Origin: Chloroflexota bacterium
GTDB lineage: Bacteria > Chloroflexota > Anaerolineae > Fen-1058
Direction of reading: 5' to 3'
DNA length: 5,415 nucleotides
Assembly (NCBI GenBank): GCA_016219235.1
Contig: JACRBO010000626.1
Span: 1 to 5,415 of the forward strand
Within the stretch, counting starts at the first letter, position 1. Each line of letters begins with the position of its first letter. The position numbers were made by a program, and so were the translations under genes. Shown piece after piece: positions 1 to 5,225 of the stretch. Under the pieces are notes generated by a model. It was not told the DNA's origin, searched no databases, and was given only the letters and a program-made list of their open reading frames with translations.

Positions 1-279
1 CGCGAACCATGACAGCGTGCTGGTGCCGTTGTAGTAGAACGTTCCGCGAAACCCGGCGGCTTCCAACGGCGCCCGACAGCTGGTCAGCCCGTCGTCCTGC
101 GAATAGCTGGCCGCGCCGCTCTTGCAGCCCAGCCAGGTACACGCGGTGACATCGCCGCCCGATTGAAGGGCGGGCGACGCTGCGGGGGCGGCCTCCGATC
201 GACGCACGGCGACCGCAAACAACACGGTCACTACCATGATAAGCCCCCCGAACACTAAACGCTGAATTGATTTTGACAT
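1..279 (-). CDS. Exported polysaccharide-deacetylase-like protein, N-terminal part (paralogue A, cut by window edge)
   Basis: The first 93 residues are visible, and the rest lies beyond position 1. The ATG at 279-277 is preceded by GGAG (plus-strand ctcc, 288-291) with an 8-base spacer. Residues 1-30 form a Sec-type signal: a basic start (MSKSIQR), a hydrophobic core from about residue 8 to 25, then a small-residue, Ala/Pro-rich stretch. Next come CTWLGC (47-52) and SYSQDDG (58-64), which corresponds to NodB motif 1 (TFDDG), with D62 and D63 as the expected catalytic base and metal ligand. GFRGTFYYNG (76-85) is the family's second strand. From residue 41 onward about 40 of 53 residues match the complete paralogue at 453-1739, by hand count, whereas the signal peptides differ. 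This is therefore a tandem duplicate in the same orientation, last in the visible minus-strand train. The HxxxH metal motif would lie just outside the window, so catalytic competence cannot be judged. Confidence 0.85.
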   Translation of the reverse strand, partial: MSKSIQRLVFGGLIMVVTVLFAVAVRRSEAAPAASPALQSGGDVTACTWLGCKSGAASYSQDDGLTSCRAPLEAAGFRGTFYYNGTSTLSWFA

Positions 280-313
280 CGTACCTTCTCCCCGTGACTG
301 ACATGAAACATAA

Positions 314-328
314 GTTTACCCGATAAAC
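314..328. promoter_or_regulatory. Possible operator: 15-bp imperfect palindrome upstream of paralogue A
   Basis: GTTTACCCGATAAAC is symmetrical about position 321, with 6 of 7 base pairs matching. It lies about 35 bases upstream of the start codon at 279 in the 173-base gap between the two deacetylase genes. Size and position suit a dimeric repressor site, but no convincing -35/-10 pair accompanies it and no second copy was seen in the window. The same gap also holds a small 5-bp hairpin (396-410, GCCGA/TCGGC) without a T-tract, and three copies of GCGATC between 413 and 443. I assign no function to those. Confidence 0.25.
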
Positions 329-452
329 AACCGGCGCGAACGACGCCTAAAACACAACCACATCAAGCCGGCTCAAGTGCCGACCTGAATGTTAGGCCGA
401 TGATGTCGGCGCTGCGATCTAGCCCTGGCGATCGACAGCGATCAGTGCTGAG

Positions 453-1739
453 TCAATCGCGCTCACGCAGGGCGGCGCGGCGCGGCTGATGTCGATTGGC
501 TTTCACTAGTCCCGCCAACCCGCTGGCGCCGAGAATAATCATGGCGAGCAGCCAACCCAAATTCTGGCCCAGTTCGGAATCCGACCGGGCGCTTAAGTCC
601 TGCAGTTGGACGGTGTTCGGCCCGGTCAGCGTGATGGCCACGTTCCGGGTGACTTCCAACGTCGTTGTCAGCAATACGCCGTGGGTGCTGCCCACCGTGC
701 CGGTGATGGTGTAGCTCACTGGTATGCCATCGACGGTGACGCCGCTAACGCCGTTGTTCAGCGGCACATCCACGTTGAGCGTGACCGGGTTGTCAAATAC
801 GATCGGCAGCAAGGGCGTGCCGATATACGTTTGCCGCTGCATGGTGCTCAGCGAATGGCCCGCGTCAAAACTGATGGTGTTGTACGTTTGAACGTAGTTA
901 CCGAACCGGAAAGCATCGCGCACCTTGATGTACTTCAGCACTTCGCCCGTGGGCGCAACCCACAGCGAATCTCTACGGCTATCGATATATGAGAGGCCCG
1001 GGCAGGCAAAGCCAGTGGTGTCATGTAACGTAAAAATGGCCCACTTGCCTTCGCTGATGGCGCGATCGATGAAGGCAACGGCGTTGACGCCGTCCAGGTC
1101 TGAGTTCAACAGCATCGCATCAGGCAGGATAGCGGCGTTGATGTCGATAATCCACGGAAAGTCAGCGCCATCCCATGGGTCGTAGTAACCACGCGCGCCC
1201 AGAAAATACTGTTCGGAGGCTACCATGCGGGCCGCACCGGTACTCCCGCACGGGTAAGCCATCGACATGACCGGCTGGCCGGTACCTGCCTCAATCGCGA
1301 GCACGTTGGGATCAATTTGATTCTCTCGGAAACCGTCGATTTCTGGTTGAACATACGATTGTGAACGCAAATCCGCCAGTGTGCAGTCAGGCTCGCAGCT
1401 CGGAGGAGGCATGGTGCAATTTAAGTCGTGAGCCGCTAAATGTGAGCCGATCTCGTGACCATTTCCACTTAGTGAGGTAAACCAGGACAAGGTGTCAGTT
1501 CCGTTGTAGTAAAAAGTTCCACGAAAGCCCACAGCTTCCAGTTCCGGCTGGCAGGATGTTAGTCCGTCGTCCTGAGTGTAGCTCACTGCGCCCGGCTTAC
1601 AGCCCAGCCAGGTGCAGACCGTCACTTCATTGGCGTCTGGTGCGGCCAGGGGCGCGGCCAGACTGAATTGCACTGCCATCACAAACAATGCGCCGATTGT
1701 GATGGCAACGCTGGCTAAGGCAATCAAGATTTTCGACAT
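453..1739 (-). CDS. Exported, membrane-anchored polysaccharide-deacetylase-like protein (NodB/CE4 fold, paralogue B)
   Basis: 428 residues; the ATG follows AGAGGG (plus-strand 1748-1753) by 8 bases. A Sec-type signal spans about residues 1-30. The NodB core follows. Motif 1 is YTQDDG (54-59), with D57 and D58. Motif 2 is H100-LAA-H104, the HxxxH metal pair. AYPCG (161-165) sits where the family has RPPYG, so the usual Arg is lacking. TLHD (237-240) supplies the late His. The D-H-H metal triad is thus present, and hydrolysis of N- or O-acetyl groups on extracellular glycan is the expected reaction. Eight cysteines (42, 47, 63, 108, 115, 119, 164, 246) suggest disulphides and extracytoplasmic folding. 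Residues about 310-372 look like a beta-sandwich module. Residues 395-412 form a hydrophobic helix followed by a basic tail (KANRHQPRR), predicting a C-terminal anchor. It is 88 bases downstream of the ligase gene and 173 bases upstream of its tandem paralogue. The natural substrate is unknown. Confidence 0.85.
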   Translation of the reverse strand: MSKILIALASVAITIGALFVMAVQFSLAAPLAAPDANEVTVCTWLGCKPGAVSYTQDDGLTSCQPELEAVGFRGTFYYNGTDTLSWFTSLSGNGHEIGSHLAAHDLNCTMPPPSCEPDCTLADLRSQSYVQPEIDGFRENQIDPNVLAIEAGTGQPVMSMAYPCGSTGAARMVASEQYFLGARGYYDPWDGADFPWIIDINAAILPDAMLLNSDLDGVNAVAFIDRAISEGKWAIFTLHDTTGFACPGLSYIDSRRDSLWVAPTGEVLKYIKVRDAFRFGNYVQTYNTISFDAGHSLSTMQRQTYIGTPLLPIVFDNPVTLNVDVPLNNGVSGVTVDGIPVSYTITGTVGSTHGVLLTTTLEVTRNVAITLTGPNTVQLQDLSARSDSELGQNLGWLLAMIILGASGLAGLVKANRHQPRRAALRERD

Positions 1740-1754
1740 CGAGTTAACCCTCTT

Positions 1755-1807
1755 ATCAAAACAACGACCAACTCGTGATTCGGCCCCCCAACCGATCGCG
1801 CGAGTTG
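1755..1807 (-). terminator. Hairpin with T-rich tail after the ligase gene (terminator or attenuator)
   Basis: Read on the minus strand, CAACTCG (1807-1801) pairs with CGAGTTG (1775-1769). Inside, GATCGG pairs with CCGAATC around one bulged A. Together they make about 13 bp with a small internal loop and a TTGGGGGG apical loop. The 3' flank reads GTCGTTGTTTTGAT, an interrupted T-tract. It starts 20 bases after the ligase stop codon (1828) and ends just before the ribosome-binding site of deacetylase B. An imperfect intrinsic terminator, or a partial one that lowers deacetylase expression relative to ACP and ligase, are both possible. The broken T-run keeps confidence moderate. Confidence 0.45.
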
Positions 1808-1827
1808 ACCTGCTAGCCGGTGACGTG

Positions 1828-3303
1828 TCAGGCCATCACCAGTTTACGCAACTCGTTTTTGACCACTTTTCCGTGAGCATTCACGGGCAGCCGATCAATA
1901 ACGGTTACGTCCAGCGGCGTCATATAGTTTGGTAGTCGTTGCGCGCAATGCGCGATGATGTCGTGGGGTGTGGCGGTGGCGCCCGCGCGCAGCACCACAA
2001 AGGCCGCAATCGCTTCGCCGCGCACCAGATCAGGCTCACCAATCACGGCCGCGGCTACCACGTCGGGCATCTCCACGATGCAGCCTTCCACTTGCTGGCT
2101 GCTGACCCGATAGCCGTACGACTTGATGAAGTCCGCTTTGCGATCGACGACGAAGATGAAGCCGTCGTCGTCTACGGTCGCCAGATCGCCGGTATGCAGC
2201 ACGCCGTCCACAAACTTCTGCGCGTTCACTTCCGGCTCATCCAGATAGCCGGGACTGATGTTGTCGCCCTCGGCGTAGATTTCGCCCACATCGCCGGGTT
2301 TCACGAGTTGGCCGTCCTCACCTATCACGCGGAGCGTGACCTGCGGGATGCCGCGCCCGATCGAGCCGAGCTTGCTGCCCAGCAACTGCGGGGGCAAATA
2401 GGACAGTCGAGCAGTGGCTTCGGTCTGGCCGTACATTACGAACACCTGACCGTGCTTGACTGCCTCGATCAATTCTTGAATCAACACCGTCTGCAATTTG
2501 CCGCCGGCCTGCTGCACCTTGCGCAGCGACTTCAACTCGCGCTTCGGGAATGTGGAATTGCGCAACAGCGTTTGATAGGTCGATGGCACGCCCGCGAAGC
2601 CGGTGCAGGCCGTGGCTTCCATCAGATCGAGCGTCGTTTCGGGGTAGACAAATTGATTCGATACGACCAGCGTGCCGCCCGCGCGCAAATGGGTGTGCAG
2701 CAGCGAGGTGCCAAAGCAATAATAAAACGGCAGAATCACGCCGATGCGCTCGTCTTCGTTCAATGCCAGATACTCGATGATTGAGTCGGTGTTGGCCTGA
2801 ATGTTGCGATGCGTGATGCGCACGGCGCGCGGCCGGGCAGTGGTGCCAGACGTCAACATCAACGCGGCGTCGGCGTGCAGATCGGTCTCGTCGCCGCCGG
2901 GCCACACTTGCGCGCCCGGCCCAGTCAACACGTCGTCAAAAATCACCGGCTGCGTTTCGGCAAAGGCCCCGGCAAAGCGGCGATACAGCCGCTGCTCGGC
3001 GCACATGACGTTGCAGCGCATGAAGGCCTGCATATCACTGATCGCTTCGGTAGTCAGGACCGTGGCAAACGGCACGGCGATCGCGCCAAGCTTCAACGTC
3101 GCCAGATAGGCGGCCAGCCAGAACAACGAATTGTTGCCAAAAATACCCACGCGATCGGTGGGCTGCACGCCGGCCGCTAACAATTCAGCGGCCAGCCGAC
3201 CGCTGGCCGAGCGCACATCACGATAGGAATACGTCACCTTGTTCGCGATCAGCGCGGGGCGATCGTTGTCGCCTGTATCCAGCAGATAGTCTGCGGTATT
3301 CAT
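1828..3303 (-). CDS. AMP-forming acyl ligase (ANL superfamily; acyl-CoA or acyl-ACP synthetase type)
   Basis: 491 residues, typical of class I adenylate-forming enzymes. Visible motifs in order: the phosphate loop LTSGTTARPRAV (150-161); the PFYYCFGTS segment near the acyl pocket (192-200); YGQTEA (291-296); HTGDL, with the ribose-binding D373; the hinge DRKADFIKSYGYRVS (387-401); and PVNAHGK, with the adenylation Lys at K479 in the C-terminal subdomain. The enzyme should adenylate a carboxylic acid with ATP and pass it to a thiol. The adjacent carrier protein, only 17 bases upstream, suggests the acceptor is that ACP rather than, or as well as, CoA; this is inference. The ATG is preceded by GGAG (plus-strand 3310-3313) with a 6-base spacer. 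Unusual point: the phosphate-loop Gly-x-Pro-Lys is Ala-Arg-Pro-Arg here. It has no signal peptide or membrane segment and is cytoplasmic. Acyl specificity cannot be read from the sequence. DltA-like and exosortase-locus ligases are alternatives within the superfamily. Confidence 0.92.
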   Translation of the reverse strand: MNTADYLLDTGDNDRPALIANKVTYSYRDVRSASGRLAAELLAAGVQPTDRVGIFGNNSLFWLAAYLATLKLGAIAVPFATVLTTEAISDMQAFMRCNVMCAEQRLYRRFAGAFAETQPVIFDDVLTGPGAQVWPGGDETDLHADAALMLTSGTTARPRAVRITHRNIQANTDSIIEYLALNEDERIGVILPFYYCFGTSLLHTHLRAGGTLVVSNQFVYPETTLDLMEATACTGFAGVPSTYQTLLRNSTFPKRELKSLRKVQQAGGKLQTVLIQELIEAVKHGQVFVMYGQTEATARLSYLPPQLLGSKLGSIGRGIPQVTLRVIGEDGQLVKPGDVGEIYAEGDNISPGYLDEPEVNAQKFVDGVLHTGDLATVDDDGFIFVVDRKADFIKSYGYRVSSQQVEGCIVEMPDVVAAAVIGEPDLVRGEAIAAFVVLRAGATATPHDIIAHCAQRLPNYMTPLDVTVIDRLPVNAHGKVVKNELRKLVMA

Positions 3304-3320
3304 GTTGTGCTCCGAATGAC

Positions 3321-3575
3321 TTACGCGGCGACGGCGCTCTTGCGGCCCACGAAGGCCGCGATGCGCGCCACAGAATCGAAATTGTCGGGCACAATTTCGT
3401 CGTCGGCCACTTCCACACCGAATTTCTCTTCGACGAACAGAATCAGTTCCATCACATTCATGGAGTCGATGATGCCTTCTTCCAGAAAGGACGCGTCATC
3501 GGAGTGCGCATACGTTTTGCTGAACAAGATATTCTGGGCGATGTGAGTGCGGATGATTTCTTCGGGTGTAGACAC
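3321..3575 (-). CDS. Acyl carrier protein (phosphopantetheine-binding)
   Basis: 84 residues, the usual size of a free-standing ACP. The motif GIIDSMNVMELI (34-45) contains the phosphopantetheine attachment Ser S38. The following acidic helix (FVEEKFGVEVADDEIVPDNF, 47-66) is typical of helices II-III. It should be converted to holo form by a phosphopantetheinyl transferase and carry an acyl or aminoacyl thioester. The start is GTG (3575-3573), supported by GAGG (plus-strand 3583-3586) 7 bases upstream. It is the first gene of the minus-strand train and lies 17 bases before the ligase, so the two are almost certainly co-transcribed. The lone ACP plus dedicated ligase recalls DltC/DltA and the ligase-ACP pairs of exosortase-linked loci. 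It is unlikely to be the housekeeping fatty-acid AcpP, because no fab genes are adjacent and the motif is DSMN rather than DSLD. Confidence 0.93.
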   Translation of the reverse strand: MSTPEEIIRTHIAQNILFSKTYAHSDDASFLEEGIIDSMNVMELILFVEEKFGVEVADDEIVPDNFDSVARIAAFVGRKSAVAA

Positions 3576-3740
3576 GCGATAACCTCACTAAGATGGATTG
3601 GGCATGTTTATTGTAGCGATTATGGCATCGCGCGGTTTGCGTGCCGTTGGAGATTGATGACGTAATTGGGACGATCGGGTATAGATTTGGTCAAAAGGTG
3701 TATGGGGCTTTCTACTCGTAGCGCGGCATGTCAAGGACGT

Positions 3741-3755
3741 GTTAGAGAGGTTAGA
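3741..3755 (-). promoter_or_regulatory. Tandem hexamer site TCTAAC-N3-TCTAAC, left copy
   Basis: On the minus strand, TCTAAC (3755-3750), CTC, TCTAAC (3746-3741) form a direct repeat with 9-base period. Six bases further on is TTGACA (3734-3729), a perfect -35 hexamer, but no matching -10 follows at 16-18 bases. The site points towards the ACP gene. Direct repeats just upstream of a -35 are typical of activator binding sites, which is inference here. Confidence 0.4.
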
Positions 3756-3959
3756 TTCCTTGACGAGACCACCGCCCAGGGCCGTTAACCCGTGCACAAA
3801 TACGCAATACAGGCTTTGGTCGCAATCACCAGGGACCGGCCAATTGAGGCTGGTGTTTGTCACGGCGGTCACCCTGTACGCCGAAAAGTGCCGTGTTAAT
3901 CGGGCCGCATGATTGTCAGGCGTACCGCAAACCTCACGGGCGGGTGGGCATGTCAAAAC

Positions 3960-3974
3960 TCTAACCGATCTAAC
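3960..3974 (+). promoter_or_regulatory. Tandem hexamer site TCTAAC-N3-TCTAAC, right copy
   Basis: On the plus strand, TCTAAC (3960-3965), CGA, TCTAAC (3969-3974) repeats the left copy exactly at all 12 fixed positions and points outward to the epimerase-like gene. Six bases after it lies TTACCG, the counterpart of TTGACA in the left arm. Two such 12-base matches 204 bases apart are very unlikely by chance. They may be shared regulator sites or simply the best-preserved part of the palindrome. Confidence 0.4.
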
Positions 3975-4103
3975 AGGTTCTTACCGTGGCGCGCTGCGCG
4001 GCTGGTCGCCCCAATCGGTTTTTGACCGAACTTATACGTTACAAGCGGCCGGTATACAGTGGTTACCAACATACTGCAAACAAGAAAACCCTAAGATTGT
4101 GGT

Positions 4104-5225
4104 ATGAAAATTGCGTCAATCGTGGGTGCGCATCTGGACTTTGTGCCGGCGTTTGCCGTTAGCCAGTTGTTGCGTCCGCAGCACACCGAAATCTTGATCT
4201 ATCCGGGGCGTTACTCGGACTTTCACGCGACGCGCGGCTACGTGGAACATCTGGGGATATCGCAGCCTGATGTGAATCTAGACATCAATGTGGCCGATTG
4301 GGATCGCGCGTTTCCCGGCCTGTTGATGCGGCTGGAGCGTACTCTGATCGAGCGTCAACCCGATCTGGTCATCGTTCGTGGCGGCGATTCGCCCGCGTTA
4401 GCGGGGGCAGTGGCTGCGGCCCGATTGCAACTACCGCTGGTTCACATCGACGGTGGCCGGCGGGCCTATTCCAAACGTGGGCCGGAAGAGATCAACCGCC
4501 TGGTGGCCGATCGACTGGCTGACTGGGTGTTTTGTAGTTCGGTGATGGCACAACAACGCCTGGCGGCTGAAGGAATGTGCGACGGGGTGGTGGTCAGCGG
4601 CGACGTACTGTTGGATGTGACGCTGCGTTACCTGCCGTTGGCGCGCTTACATTCCACCGTCTTAGCGCGGATCGGGCTGCCGACGGGCGTATACCTACTG
4701 GCAATGTTAGGTCGCGCCGACATCGTCGATGACCCGGTACGGCTGCGCGATCTGATCCGTGCGTTCAACGCGATTCGTGAGCCGGTTGTCATGCCCTGCG
4801 GGCCACACCTGCAACAGGCGCTCGATCAAGTGGGCGTAACCCTGGCGAATCACATCCTCCCGATCGAACCTGTCGGCTATCTCGATCAACTGCAACTCAT
4901 CAAAGAGTCGCGGGCCGTGCTGACCGACCTGGATGAGATTCAACGCGAGGCCTACGGCTTGTCGATCCCCTGCTTTACCGTGCGCGACACGACCGAATCG
5001 CCCGAAACAGTGGACGCAGGCTGGAATCGGCTGGTGGGCACGCGGCCCGATCAGATCGTGAACACCGTGGGCAACTTTCAACCGCCGCTCGATCATCCGG
5101 CCATCTTCGGCGACGGTCATGCCGCCGAGCGCATCGTGGCCGTCCTCAACGACCACCCAATCGAATTCGGCCACAATTATGGCCGCGCACCCCTGTCGTT
5201 GTTGTCGCTGCCGGTTGCGGCTTAA
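4104..5225 (+). CDS. UDP-N-acetylglucosamine 2-epimerase-fold protein, divergent active site
   Basis: 373 residues, about the length of E. coli WecB/RffE, which it resembles along its whole length. IVGAHLD (6-12) replaces FGTRPE. VRGGDSPALA (91-100) replaces VHGDTTTTLA. HIDGG (114-118) replaces HVEAG. PEEINR (127-132) is conserved. VSGDVLLD (164-171) corresponds to TGNTVID. LTDLDEIQREA (273-283) replaces LTDSGGIQEEA. RDTTESPE (294-301) and GDGHAAERI (336-344) match well. The family interconverts UDP-GlcNAc and UDP-ManNAc in the cytoplasm for surface polysaccharides. Of the residues shown critical in RffE, the second glutamate (E131) survives, D95 appears shifted by one, E117 is Asp, and the GHRRE His213 region is AMLGRAD without His; the SGG phosphate-binding turn is also gone. 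The reaction may be altered or lost. The start is fixed by the N-terminal strand (MKIASIVG), but no clear ribosome-binding site precedes it. It is divergent from the ACP operon and convergent with the FGE-like gene. Confidence 0.82.
   Translation: MKIASIVGAHLDFVPAFAVSQLLRPQHTEILIYPGRYSDFHATRGYVEHLGISQPDVNLDINVADWDRAFPGLLMRLERTLIERQPDLVIVRGGDSPALAGAVAAARLQLPLVHIDGGRRAYSKRGPEEINRLVADRLADWVFCSSVMAQQRLAAEGMCDGVVVSGDVLLDVTLRYLPLARLHSTVLARIGLPTGVYLLAMLGRADIVDDPVRLRDLIRAFNAIREPVVMPCGPHLQQALDQVGVTLANHILPIEPVGYLDQLQLIKESRAVLTDLDEIQREAYGLSIPCFTVRDTTESPETVDAGWNRLVGTRPDQIVNTVGNFQPPLDHPAIFGDGHAAERIVAVLNDHPIEFGHNYGRAPLSLLSLPVAA

Larger units (their letters stand above)
3635..4081. repeat. Large imperfect palindrome (core 3679-4037, centre near 3841)
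   Basis: The minus-strand reading of 3832-3679 aligns colinearly with the plus-strand reading of 3850-4037. Matching blocks, inside to outside, are: CTGGTG-T/A-TTG (3832 and 3850), CCTGTA (3813 and 3873), GTGC (3797 and 3888), GTTAA (3789 and 3895), GGGCGG (3777 and 3938), TCTAACC-N2-TCTAACA (3755 and 3960), CGCGCT, GCCCC, TTTTGACC (3696 and 4020), TATAC (3683 and 4033). The sum of paired coordinates stays at 7682-7686 for the inner blocks and 7715-7716 for the outer ones, which implies a single insertion of about 31 bases in the right arm (about 3907-3937). Hand-counted identity over the aligned arms is roughly two thirds. Beyond TATAC the match is lost for 28 bases, then CCAAC-N5-GCAAAC reappears on the same diagonal (3650 and 4066), so the outer limits are uncertain. 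Origin is unknown: an inverted duplication of a promoter, a MITE-like element, or a long hairpin RNA gene. Confidence 0.75.
3576..4103. other. Gene-free divergent intergenic region (528 bases)
   Basis: This stretch separates the minus-strand ACP operon from the plus-strand epimerase-like gene. The only long open frames need TTG starts without a ribosome-binding site, have no recognisable domain and run through an inverted repeat, so I do not call them genes. Nearly all of it is occupied by the imperfect palindrome annotated separately. The promoters of both transcription units must lie here. I see no consensus -35/-10 pair. The nearest candidates are a lone TACAAT on the minus strand (3615-3610), 35 bases before the ACP start, and the paired TTTTGACC/TATAC blocks. 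Confidence 0.7.

Noticed and set aside
1939..2784. Long plus-strand open frame opposite the ligase gene
   Set aside because: It is an antisense shadow of a well-supported coding region with all ANL motifs. Its composition (His, Ala, Arg-rich) is typical of such shadows.
3610..3624. Minus-strand TACAAT and CATAAT as -10 boxes for the ACP operon
   Set aside because: No acceptable -35 hexamer lies 16-18 bases upstream of either, so I do not call a promoter.
3588..3956. Minus-strand open frame of 122 codons ahead of the ACP gene
   Set aside because: It begins with TTG without a ribosome-binding site, has no recognisable domain or signal peptide, and runs through the imperfect palindrome. It is most likely a chance open frame.
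3725..3956. Direct repeat GGCATGTCAA at 3725-3734 and 3947-3956
   Set aside because: The two copies fall in non-equivalent positions of the inverted arms, and neither flanks a gene or shows extended similarity. It is probably coincidental, or a by-product of the arms both containing GTCAA.
3741..3974. Integron attC-like boxes (GTTAGAT and ATCTAAC fit GTTRRRY and RYYYAAC)
   Set aside because: The order is reversed relative to an attC site (GTT on the left, AAC on the right), the spacing of about 200 bases is too large, and no partner boxes or integrase are visible.
4022..4058. TTGACC with TATACG or TATACA as promoter of the epimerase-like gene
   Set aside because: The spacings are 5 and 25 bases, incompatible with a sigma70 promoter. 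The TTTTGACC/TATAC blocks are kept only as conserved parts of the palindrome.
3913..4107. Plus-strand 64-codon frame whose stop overlaps the epimerase ATG (ATGA)
   Set aside because: The ATGA overlap looks like translational coupling, but the start is TTG with no ribosome-binding site and the peptide lies in the repeat arm. Its partial resemblance to the minus-strand peptide (GG-x-VK, FD-x-x-YT) is explained by the inverted DNA repeat.
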